From NCBI RefSeq assembly GCF_030013905.1, contig NZ_CP124862.1, forward strand, positions 5,273,051 through 5,337,050: 64,000 nt of DNA, read 5' to 3'. Shown here piece by piece: positions 52,547 to 59,803 of this stretch (position 1 is the stretch's first letter; each line of letters opens with the position of its first letter). Position numbers and translations under genes: made by a program. The notes under the pieces were generated by a model that saw nothing but the letters and a program-made list of their open reading frames with translations, was not told the DNA's origin and made no database searches. Source of the DNA: Petroclostridium sp. X23 (lineage in GTDB: Bacteria; Bacillota; Clostridia; SK-Y3).

Positions 52547-53368
52547 ATGAAAACAGGATTTAAGCATCATATGGAAGATGCGTTAGAATATCTTACTATA
52601 CCGAGTTTTGATGAAACGGGATTAGTAGCTCACTGTTTTACTACCCGTAAGGGCGGAGTAAGTGAAGGTGAATGCAAAAATCTTAACCTTGGGTATAATA
52701 GAAATGACAGAAAAGAAAATGTGACTGAGAATTTTAGAATTATAATGAATCAGTTAAATATTAACTATAACGATCTTGTTTTTTCAAATCAGGTTCATAA
52801 AGATGAAATAGCCAATATAACTGCAACGGATAAAGGGAAGGGTATGATTAAAGAAAGCGATATCTTAGAAGTAGATGGTTTGATTACTAATCAAAAAGGA
52901 GTACCACTGGTTACTTTCTACGCGGACTGTGTACCCTTGTTTTTTTTAGATCCTGTAAAGTGTGTGATTGCTCTTTCGCATTCCGGATGGAGAGGCACTG
53001 CTAAAATGATCGGAGCGAAGACTATCATGAAAATGGTTAAGGAATATGGCTGCAATACTGACAATATACTTACTGCAATAGGACCTTCCATAGGTAAATG
53101 CCATTTTGAGGTTGATGCACCTGTAATAGAACAGTTTCATCAGAACTATGGGCAAGATGCAAATAAGTTTGTTATCAAAAAAGATGGCAATAAATATCAT
53201 ATCGATTTATGGCAGGCGAATATTATTCAATTTAACCAAGCAGGTATAAAGGATGAACATATTACGTTAGCGAACGAATGCACTTTTTGTGATGAAGAGT
53301 TATACTTCTCGCATAGACGTGATAAAGGAAAAACAGGAAGTCTTTGCGCGATTATGCAACTGGTATAA
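52547..53368 (+). CDS. pgeF: Purine nucleoside/peptidoglycan-editing factor PgeF (YfiH) family protein
   Basis: A 273-residue multicopper oxidase-like (DUF152) protein. HCFTTRKGGVSEGECKNLNLG at the start, TFYADCVPLFFLDP and ALSHSGWRGTAKMI supply the zinc ligands Cys and His. The last family motif is SHRRDKGKTGSLCAIM. Members have been reported to act as purine nucleoside phosphorylases or laccase-like enzymes, and to edit peptidoglycan precursors in E. coli. The role here is not defined. A heptamer tract and palindrome E lie directly after the stop. Confidence 0.88.
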   Translation: MKTGFKHHMEDALEYLTIPSFDETGLVAHCFTTRKGGVSEGECKNLNLGYNRNDRKENVTENFRIIMNQLNINYNDLVFSNQVHKDEIANITATDKGKGMIKESDILEVDGLITNQKGVPLVTFYADCVPLFFLDPVKCVIALSHSGWRGTAKMIGAKTIMKMVKEYGCNTDNILTAIGPSIGKCHFEVDAPVIEQFHQNYGQDANKFVIKKDGNKYHIDLWQANIIQFNQAGIKDEHITLANECTFCDEELYFSHRRDKGKTGSLCAIMQLV

Positions 53369-53375
53369 AAGCAAT

Positions 53376-53424
53376 TAATAGTGAATAATTAATAGTGAAT
53401 AGTAGGATTGGTTCACGGTTCACA
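53376..53424. repeat. Heptamer repeat tract, locus 14
   Basis: Units GTGAATA, ATTAATA, GTGAATA, GTAGGAT are followed by the reverse type GGTTCACGGTTCACAG, which then fuses with palindromic element E. Confidence 0.75.
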
Positions 53425-53535
53425 GAGAAAATCGAACTTGGGGACTGTCCCTGCTGTTTGCCCGGTTTTGGCATAACAGAGGGACTGTCCACATATTTGA
53501 TTTTGGAACAATTAAGCACTTTTCCTATCTTACTA
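53425..53535. repeat. GGGGAC/GTCCCC palindromic element, copy E (left end lost)
   Basis: AGAAAATCGAACTTGGGGACTG and the interior are nearly identical to copy D. The right side keeps ATTTGATTTTGGAACAATTA and AAGCACTTTTCC. The left terminal repeat seen in copy D is replaced by TTCACGG heptamers, so this copy is a junction or truncation. Confidence 0.75.
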
Positions 53536-53614
53536 TAGACTAAATAATTGACTTTTTTGAAATACTATCAAGTATAAGATACTGTAATAAGATTTATAAG
53601 GAGGATCTATCCCT

Positions 53615-55252
53615 TTGAATACACTAATGAAGAAGATAGTTAGTTTTATTTTGATTCTATTATTATTAACTGCATGCAATACCCAAAAGGATACACAAGA
53701 TATTAATGACAAAGAACAACCTGAAAAAGACAAAAAAGTGGAGGATATCGGTCCGGTAAAAGGGGGTACCGTTACACTGCAATCGGTAGACCCGGATACT
53801 TTAAATCCTATACTTACAAAGAATAAAACTAATGCTGAAATATTGGGATTAGTATTTGAAAGTCTAATCAAGTATGATGATAAAATGGATGTTCAACCTT
53901 CACTTGCCGAGAGATGGGAAGCGTCGCCCGATGGAATGACTTGGACATTTTTCTTAAGGAAAGATGTTAAATGGCATGATAATGTACAATTTACTGCAAA
54001 AGATGTAGAATATACTTTTAAAACCATTTCCAGCAATACTTTTGACTCTGTATATAAATTAAACACACAGCATATATCCTATTTCGGAATGGTTGATGAC
54101 TACACTTTTAAAGTGGTATTAAGTCAGCCATACGGTGGATTTATAAGTGCATTGAACTTTCCGATTATAGCAAGCCATCAGTTTCAAGGAAATGAAGAGG
54201 TGAAAAATGACCCGAATTTCAAGCCTATGGGTACAGGACCTTATAAGTTTATCGAGTATAGTCCTTTAAAAGAAATTAAGCTTCAGTCTAATACCCAGTG
54301 GTGGGGAGAGGCAGAACCATATATTGATAATGTCGTTGTTAAAATATTTGCAGATAATGATACGGCTTTATATGCACTAGAAGCAAAAGAAATTGATTTT
54401 GTGCCGACAAATGTGGTGGATTGGGAAAAATATAGCGGAAAAGATGGCATACAAATAAAGGAATACACTACTAATTATTATGAGTTCATGGGAATTAATT
54501 TTAACAATACACTTCTTCAGGATAAGAATGTACGAAAAGCAATGGTTTATGCTATTGACCGTGATAAGATCATTGATGAAGTGCTATTAGGTCATGGAAA
54601 AAAAGCAGACGTGCCTATTAGTCCGGAGTGGTGGATGTATGACCCTTCGAGTCAAATATATAATTATAATAAGGACAAGGCAAAGCAGCTGCTTTCAGAA
54701 GCAGGATGGACTGATTCCAACAATGATGGTATTCTGGATAAGGTAACAGATGGTGTACAAGTACCATTAGCGTTTGAGCTGCTTACGAATAGCGATAATA
54801 TTATAAGAGATAAAACTGCAAATATGATAGAGCAGCAATTGCGCGACATAGGAATCAGAATCACTCAAAAAAAAGTAAGCTGGGAAGAACTTAATAGCTT
54901 GTTAAATGCTAAGACATTTGATATCGTATTAACCGGACTAAACTTCTCACCAATAGGTGATCTAACTTTTGCTTTTCATTCATTAGAGATTGAAAGGGGA
55001 ACTAACTTTATATCATACAATGATCCTGAAATGGACCAGTTACTTGCGAGAGCATTTGCAGCAGTTAATCAAGAGGAAAGAAAGCAAGCTTATTCTGCTC
55101 TGCAAAAGAAAGCAGCAGAAGATTTGCCGTTTATCAGTCTGTATTTTAGAACATCTGCAATATTATACAATGAGAGATTGAGAGGGGAAATCAACCCTAC
55201 CGCTACGAATATTTACAATGCAATTGATAAATGGTATCTGTTAAAGGAATAG
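53615..55252 (+). CDS. Oligopeptide ABC transporter substrate-binding lipoprotein
   Basis: A 545-residue SBP_bac_5 (OppA/AppA-type) protein. The N-terminus is a lipoprotein signal with lipobox LTAC, placing Cys near residue 21, so it is membrane-anchored outside the cell. LAERWEASPDGMTWTFFLRKDVKWHD and GTGPYKFIEYSPLKEIKL are family blocks. Start TTG 53615 is 8-9 bp from AAGGAGG; ATG 53627 is an alternative. No permease or ATPase gene lies nearby, so it is an orphan or serves a transporter elsewhere. Ligand is unknown. Confidence 0.88.
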   Translation: MNTLMKKIVSFILILLLLTACNTQKDTQDINDKEQPEKDKKVEDIGPVKGGTVTLQSVDPDTLNPILTKNKTNAEILGLVFESLIKYDDKMDVQPSLAERWEASPDGMTWTFFLRKDVKWHDNVQFTAKDVEYTFKTISSNTFDSVYKLNTQHISYFGMVDDYTFKVVLSQPYGGFISALNFPIIASHQFQGNEEVKNDPNFKPMGTGPYKFIEYSPLKEIKLQSNTQWWGEAEPYIDNVVVKIFADNDTALYALEAKEIDFVPTNVVDWEKYSGKDGIQIKEYTTNYYEFMGINFNNTLLQDKNVRKAMVYAIDRDKIIDEVLLGHGKKADVPISPEWWMYDPSSQIYNYNKDKAKQLLSEAGWTDSNNDGILDKVTDGVQVPLAFELLTNSDNIIRDKTANMIEQQLRDIGIRITQKKVSWEELNSLLNAKTFDIVLTGLNFSPIGDLTFAFHSLEIERGTNFISYNDPEMDQLLARAFAAVNQEERKQAYSALQKKAAEDLPFISLYFRTSAILYNERLRGEINPTATNIYNAIDKWYLLKE

Positions 55253-55291
55253 AATTCTACTATATATAATGAAGAAGTTTTTTAAAAAATA

Positions 55292-55320
55292 TTGACAACA
55301 TAAAACGAACCTGCTATAAT
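55292..55320 (+). promoter_or_regulatory. Consensus promoter of the tRNA pair
   Basis: -35 TTGACA (55292-55297), a 17-bp spacer and -10 TATAAT (55315-55320), a perfect sigma-A match as is usual for stable RNA genes. It lies about 80 bp before tRNA-Leu. Confidence 0.85.
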
Positions 55321-55403
55321 ACTCTTTGTCGGTAAAATTAATAGTTTCAGTGTATGTATATTATACTATCTTAAGACGTATAATATATGTGATGCTGAGT
55401 CTA

Positions 55404-55488
55404 GCGAGAGTGCTGGAACTGGCAGACAGGCACGTTTGAGGGGCGTGTGTCTTGTGGCGTACGGGTTCAAGTCCCGTCTCTCGCACCA
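55404..55488 (+). tRNA. tRNA-Leu (anticodon GAG)
   Basis: The acceptor stem GCGAGAG pairs with CTCTCGC, followed by ACCA. The anticodon stem CACGT/GCGTG encloses loop TTGAGGG with anticodon GAG, reading CUC and CUU. A long variable arm (TGTCTTGTGGCGTA) fits leucine tRNAs. CCA is encoded. Confidence 0.95.
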
Positions 55489-55493
55489 GATAT

Positions 55494-55567
55494 TGCGGGA
55501 TTGTGTAAAGGTAGCACGAGTGACTCTGACTCACTTTGTCTGGGTTCGAATCCTAGTCCCGCAGCCA
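55494..55567 (+). tRNA. tRNA-Gln (anticodon CTG)
   Basis: The acceptor stem TGCGGGA pairs with TCCCGCA, then GCCA. The anticodon stem AGTGA/TCACT encloses CTCTGAC with anticodon CTG, reading CAG. T stem CTGGG/CCTAG contains one G-T pair. CCA is encoded. Its 3' half overlaps the decayed recombinase frame on the other strand. Confidence 0.93.
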
Positions 55568-55905
55568 GGTAAATCCACAATAAAGTTAATCTCTATCTCA
55601 TCAGGGTAGAGGTTAATTTTTTTTATGTATCTTTTTATTGCTTCGGCTTGCCATTTTTCCAGTTGGCGCGTAATGCTTTCAAAATTATTCAAAAATTCCT
55701 GAATTCTATCAAGGGGCACTGAAAATTTTTCGAGTTTTGCATTGGCATCATCAAGAAGCATGATAGCAGTAACTTTTCTTTACTCAAGAGAATCTAGTCT
55801 TTCTTTCATAGTTAGGTTATATCCATACTCAATTATAGCATCCATGATTTTGTGGGTACCTTTATCAATATCATATAGAAGAATATTGTAAACCTGAGAA
55901 GGATC
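55531..55905 (-). pseudogene. Remnant of a recombinase C-terminus, abutting tRNA-Gln
   Basis: On the minus strand one frame reads DPSQVYNILLYDIDKG, then MDAIIEYGYNLTMKERLDSLE, an in-frame TAA, then a coiled-coil and IKRYIKKINLYPDEIEINFI. This resembles the C-terminal coiled-coil and strand region of serine recombinases of mobile elements. The catalytic domain is absent and a stop interrupts it, so it is a pseudogene. The last 15 codons (GCGTRIRTQTK and stop) lie within tRNA-Gln sequence. That suggests an element once integrated at this tRNA; family assignment is by pattern only. Confidence 0.55.
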
Positions 55906-55920
55906 TAGGGTAAGATTTCT

Positions 55921-56058
55921 AAGATAGCACCTTTCTTGGACCAAGGAGCTGATGCAGTTATGATGGGTTACGTACTGCAGGCTGGGTGTGGTCAGAATAC
56001 TGCAAGACAGGCATCTGTTTTGGCAGGTTTACCCATTCACGTTTCTTATCGTTTTTAA
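55921..56058 (+). pseudogene. Thiolase fragment
   Basis: An open frame of 45 codons reads FLDQGADAVMMGYVLQAGCG, continuing QNTARQASVLAGLP before a stop. This is the conserved N-terminal region of acetyl-CoA acetyltransferases (family pattern VIMGNVLQAGLGQNPARQA). The catalytic Cys region and everything after are missing, and there is no start or ribosome binding site. It is a short remnant fused to the recombinase remnant. Confidence 0.75.
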
Positions 56059-56757
56059 GCCGGAGATATATAGTATATTCAGTAATGGAATATCCAACTG
56101 TGTAGTAATCTTTAAGCACAGTTGTTACAAATAAACATAAATAACAACAAAATATTACAACGCTATTTAATTATAATAGTTACACTTTATTATTTCATCA
56201 AAATGCATAAAAATATTTAGAAATACTTGACGGCATTTATGAATATATGATAATATATAAACATAATATGTTTATATATAAAAATTTCAAACATAAAATG
56301 TTTAAAATAAACATTTGTTCATGATTGGTACTTGTAAATTTGAGATTATTATATAGTAGAAATATATTCTGATTAGAATTAACAATCAATATAGTCCTAT
56401 CTATACGGTAAATTTATAAAATACTTTACAGCAATATGAAGTTATTGGCAATTAATTAGTTAATGGTATTTTGATTCAGTTCTTTTAGTGCAAGCTTTAT
56501 TCTATAAGAAATTCTTGTAAAACATTCTCTTTAAATTTATATATAGTTATTAAGCCGGTAATGAAAAGAGGTTTTTTTGGGAGGTGGACATCTTGTAAGT
56601 GCATTACTTAACGATTTTATTAGATTATTGCGTAATTAAGTTAACTGGGCATCTAGTATTTTTTCTTTCGAGGCGCTATTCACCGACTTCCAACTCTGCT
56701 GGTTTTTTTAAAATACAGCAGCTGGAATAAAAAATCATAATAAAAGGAGAGAAGAAA
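56059..56757. other. 700-bp AT-rich upstream region of the TRAP/glycyl radical operon
   Basis: No protein gene is visible. The region holds the promoter and tandem dyads at 56227-56303, then about 450 bp of AT-rich leader. Near 56578 GGGAGGTGGACATCTTGTAA contains a ribosome-binding-like sequence without a following gene. No known riboswitch is recognised. Confidence 0.6.
56227..56303 (+). promoter_or_regulatory. Promoter with two tandem operator-like dyads
   Basis: -35 TTGACG (56227-56232), an 18-bp spacer and -10 TAATAT (56251-56256). A perfect 11-bp-arm palindrome TATATAAACAT-AAT-ATGTTTATATA (56254-56278) overlaps the -10. A second dyad AAACAT-AAA-ATGTTT (56289-56303) is centred 30 bp further, three helical turns away. 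AAACAT recurs at 56309. This looks like a repressor binding region for the downstream operon. Confidence 0.6.
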
Positions 56758-57831
56758 ATGAAAAAAATCAAAATGTCAAGTTTGGCACTCTGTGTAGTAC
56801 TTGTTTTGAGCCTTGCTTTTACAGGGTGTTCAAATCAAACTGCATCACCTTCGCCAAAAAACACAGATTCCGCGCAAAAAACACCGGAGCCTTCCAAGGA
56901 TACGAAGGATACGGAAGAGACTTACAAGCTCAAATGTGGGGTAATGGTTAACAAGGACCAGGCACAAACTAAAGGCGCTTTGTATTTTGCTGACAAAGTA
57001 AAAGAAGCTACGAATGGCAAGGTTATTATCGACGTGTTTTCCGATGGCGTGCTTGGCAGCGAGACGGATGTGTGGGAGGCCATCCAGGCCGGAACAGTTG
57101 ATATGGGTATTATCTCACCAGCGTATGTTGGTAATTTCGTTCCCGAATATCAGATATATGAATTGCCTTTCCTGTTTGCGAGCCGTGAACATAGGGATAA
57201 AGTCGTCAACGGCCCTGTTGGGGAAAAAATAGATAAACTACTGGCAGATAAAGTAGGGATGATTGTTCTTGGCCAGTTTGGCGGGATTGGAAGAAACCTT
57301 ATTACAAGAACAAAGAAAATAGAGACGCTGGATGATATAAAGGGCGTAAAGATGAGAGTATATTCCTCGCCGATTGTTGTAGACACATGGACCGCATTAG
57401 GCACGGTGCCTGTTACAGTAGCATATGCGGAAGCCTATACCGGATTGCAGACGGGTGTTGTAGACGCGGCAGAAAACGAGATGGCTACCCTGGTTTCCCA
57501 GAAATGGTACGAACCATGCAAATATGTAGCCATCACAGAACATAATATCAATACGCGCCCGTTAATAATTGGAAAATCCCAGTTAGAAAAGCTGCCGAAA
57601 GAATATCAGGAGATAATGATAGAAGTCGGAAAGGATGCAGCAAGTTATGCAGTTAAAACTGAGAGAGACGATGATGCTAAGTACATTGATGATCTCAAGA
57701 ACTTAAATATTGAAGTTTTTGAGCTGCAAGATAAGGACAAATGGATAGAAGCGACTAAACAGCTGAGAAGTGACTTCGTAAAGAAATATAATATGGAGGC
57801 AATTTTGTCGGAAATAGAAGGACTAAAATAA
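56758..57831 (+). CDS. dctP: TRAP transporter solute-binding lipoprotein (DctP family)
   Basis: A 357-residue extracytoplasmic binding protein. The signal ends with lipobox FTGC, making it a lipoprotein, followed by a Ser/Pro/Thr/Lys linker. GALYFADKVKEATNGKVIIDVFSDGVLG and LQTGVVDAAENEMATLVSQKWYE are DctP blocks. The conserved Arg that binds the ligand's acidic group is in GVKMRVYSSP. TRAP systems import carboxylates or sulfonates with sodium. Start ATG 56758 has AAAGGAGAG upstream. The Q and M membrane genes follow, separated by the transaldolase gene. Confidence 0.93.
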   Translation: MKKIKMSSLALCVVLVLSLAFTGCSNQTASPSPKNTDSAQKTPEPSKDTKDTEETYKLKCGVMVNKDQAQTKGALYFADKVKEATNGKVIIDVFSDGVLGSETDVWEAIQAGTVDMGIISPAYVGNFVPEYQIYELPFLFASREHRDKVVNGPVGEKIDKLLADKVGMIVLGQFGGIGRNLITRTKKIETLDDIKGVKMRVYSSPIVVDTWTALGTVPVTVAYAEAYTGLQTGVVDAAENEMATLVSQKWYEPCKYVAITEHNINTRPLIIGKSQLEKLPKEYQEIMIEVGKDAASYAVKTERDDDAKYIDDLKNLNIEVFELQDKDKWIEATKQLRSDFVKKYNMEAILSEIEGLK

Positions 57832-57840
57832 CAATATGAG

Positions 57841-57862
57841 AGAGGGAGCTGGGGCTCCCTCT
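57841..57862 (+). terminator. Hairpin between dctP and the transaldolase gene
   Basis: AGAGGGAGC pairs with GCTCCCTCT around TGGG. No T run follows, so it is more likely an mRNA-stabilising hairpin giving excess binding protein than a terminator. Confidence 0.6.
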
Positions 57863-57921
57863 TCAGAGATTTCCACAGTGGAAAGTAATTATTAAAGTAA
57901 TCATTACTAGGAGGTTTGAGA

Positions 57922-58971
57922 ATGAGTAATTATTGGCAATGGTTTAATACGACGGGATCAGTGTGGTGGCATGATTCAGGAAATCCAGATGAAATTTCTG
58001 CAGCAATCCAAAAAGGAGCACAGGGAGTAACTACAAATCCTGTTTTGACTTATAAAACATTCATCGAAAGTCCGGATTTTTGGAAAGATAGGTTGGCGGC
58101 GGTTCCCAAAAATCTTCCTTCAGAGCTGCACGCCGAAGAGTTACTAAAAATCGTTGTAACATATGCTGCGTCTGAATTGCTTCCTATATATGAAAGCACA
58201 GACCACAAACAAGGATATGCATTAGGACAGCTTAATCCTAATAATGCCGGAGATGCTGAAGAAATGTTAAAGCAGGCATATAGAATAAAAAAATGGGGGC
58301 CGAATGTAATGATTAAGCTTCCTGCAACAAAAGCAGGAATTGAAGTTCTGGAAGAACTTGCGTCTTCCGGTACATCTATATGTGCATCGGTCAATGTTTC
58401 TGTAGCCCAGGCAATGGCAGTTGCTGAAGCGTTTGAAAAAGGCTACAATAAAGCAATTGCAAATGGAGTCAAACCGGGTGTTTGTATTATTGTGCAGCAA
58501 ATTGGACGGATCGAAGATTATATGCGTTTGATGAATGGCGAAAATGGTAAAATTCTTTCTCAAAGAGAGATTGATTTGTCTGGTGTAGCAATCACAAAGA
58601 AAACAATTTCATTGGTAAAAAAGCAAGGTTATCATGGAATAGTAATGCCGGCTGGTTTAAGAACACCCTTGCAGTTGGCTGAATTAGCTGGTGCAAATGT
58701 TATCTTTACTTTACACCCGAGATTCCAAAAATTAGTAGAACAAGCAAATATGCCAAGAGAAATTGTTTGTGATAAACCGGTAGATTCAGCAGCAATTGAA
58801 CGTCTTTTAAAGATAGAGGAATTCAGACGGATGTATGATGAGAATGCTCTGTTTTCTGAAGAGTTCATAAAACTGGGATGTGTCCAAAAAGTACTTTCAC
58901 ACTTTTTGGAAAGTGGATGGGCCCGTCTCGAAACATATATGACTGATGTTCCATCGGAGCACTGGACCTGA
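57922..58971 (+). CDS. Transaldolase-family protein
   Basis: A 349-residue Schiff-base aldolase of the transaldolase fold. Asp18 (WHDSGNPDE), TTNP at 37-40, the Schiff-base Lys132 (VMIKLPATKAGIE), Asn158 and Ser160 (ASVNVSVAQA) and Arg196 (QIGRIEDYM) align with the catalytic set of TalB. It is longer than TalB (about 317) and much longer than fructose-6-phosphate aldolases (about 220). Flanking sequence differs from both, so substrate is unknown. ATG 57922 follows AGGAGG. It lies between TRAP P and Q genes and upstream of a glycyl radical enzyme, implying use of the imported compound or its product. Confidence 0.85.
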   Translation: MSNYWQWFNTTGSVWWHDSGNPDEISAAIQKGAQGVTTNPVLTYKTFIESPDFWKDRLAAVPKNLPSELHAEELLKIVVTYAASELLPIYESTDHKQGYALGQLNPNNAGDAEEMLKQAYRIKKWGPNVMIKLPATKAGIEVLEELASSGTSICASVNVSVAQAMAVAEAFEKGYNKAIANGVKPGVCIIVQQIGRIEDYMRLMNGENGKILSQREIDLSGVAITKKTISLVKKQGYHGIVMPAGLRTPLQLAELAGANVIFTLHPRFQKLVEQANMPREIVCDKPVDSAAIERLLKIEEFRRMYDENALFSEEFIKLGCVQKVLSHFLESGWARLETYMTDVPSEHWT

Positions 58972-59146
58972 TGATAATGCTCGCCAATGTCAGTTGAATG
59001 TTTCTTGCTGTAAGCCATAAATACTTTTATTTACATCTTTGAAGGGTTTTATAATTGTTTAAGTGTATTTTCACTAGTATAAATTATTAAAGTATATCTA
59101 ATTGATTATTTTAGCTGACTCTTTTACAGATACTTTATGAAGATAT

Positions 59147-59177
59147 AAATCCCGGGAGTATTTTTATTCCCGGGATT
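59147..59177 (+). terminator. Hairpin upstream of dctQ
   Basis: AATCCCGGGA pairs perfectly with TCCCGGGATT around GTATTTTTAT. It is followed by ATAATAAGG, with no T run. It lies about 20 bp before the dctQ start and may set mRNA segment stability. Confidence 0.6.
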
Positions 59178-59198
59178 ATAATAAGGGGAGGGGAACAT

Positions 59199-59681
59199 AT
59201 GACCACTATTTCTGACTTATTAGAGAAGATCACCAAAGTGACTGTTGGTATATTGCTTATTGTACTTACTTTAAATGTGTTGATGCAAGTATTAAGCAGA
59301 CAAATTCTAAAAGTTCCGATGGTATGGACGGATGAAATCGCCAGATTTTCATTTATATGGCTGGTTTTTTTAGGTTCCAGTATTCAGGTAAAAAACAAAG
59401 CGCATTTTGCAGTTACGATGATATCAGATAATTTAAAGAATAAGAAATGGCTTAATATTATAGTGTATTTATGCATGCTAACTGTAATTATCGTTTTATT
59501 TATTTATGGGTACAAATATACCTTAATGGGATTGAATAAAGTATCAAATGCGTTAAATATTAAAATGATTTGGGTATATGCTGCAGTTCCGATAGGGAGT
59601 CTATTAATGTTCATCTATATCATAGAATTATTTTTGAAAGAACTTAACATCATAAAAGATTCAAAATCACAAATCAATTGA
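59199..59681 (+). CDS. dctQ: TRAP transporter small membrane subunit (DctQ family)
   Basis: A 160-residue protein with four membrane helices (about 12-35, 48-66, 88-110, 125-148). MVWTDEIARFSFIWLVFLGSS is the DctQ signature. It joins the large DctM subunit to form the transport channel. The ribosome binding site AAGGGGAGGGG precedes ATG 59199. It is separated from dctP by the transaldolase gene, and dctM follows after 122 bp. Confidence 0.92.
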   Translation: MTTISDLLEKITKVTVGILLIVLTLNVLMQVLSRQILKVPMVWTDEIARFSFIWLVFLGSSIQVKNKAHFAVTMISDNLKNKKWLNIIVYLCMLTVIIVLFIYGYKYTLMGLNKVSNALNIKMIWVYAAVPIGSLLMFIYIIELFLKELNIIKDSKSQIN

Positions 59682-59803
59682 GTACAGATCAATAAATGGT
59701 TTAGAGTTTAATAATAAAGCTTGAATTTAGTTATGTTTCTTATAAATTTATAATTCCATAGTGTTACTTTATGAGAGCAATATCATTATAAGGGGGAAAG
59801 ATA

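Noticed and set aside
56300..56757. A riboswitch or small protein gene in the long leader before dctP
   Set aside because: No recognisable riboswitch core and no frame of useful length after the ribosome-binding-like GGGAGGTGG.
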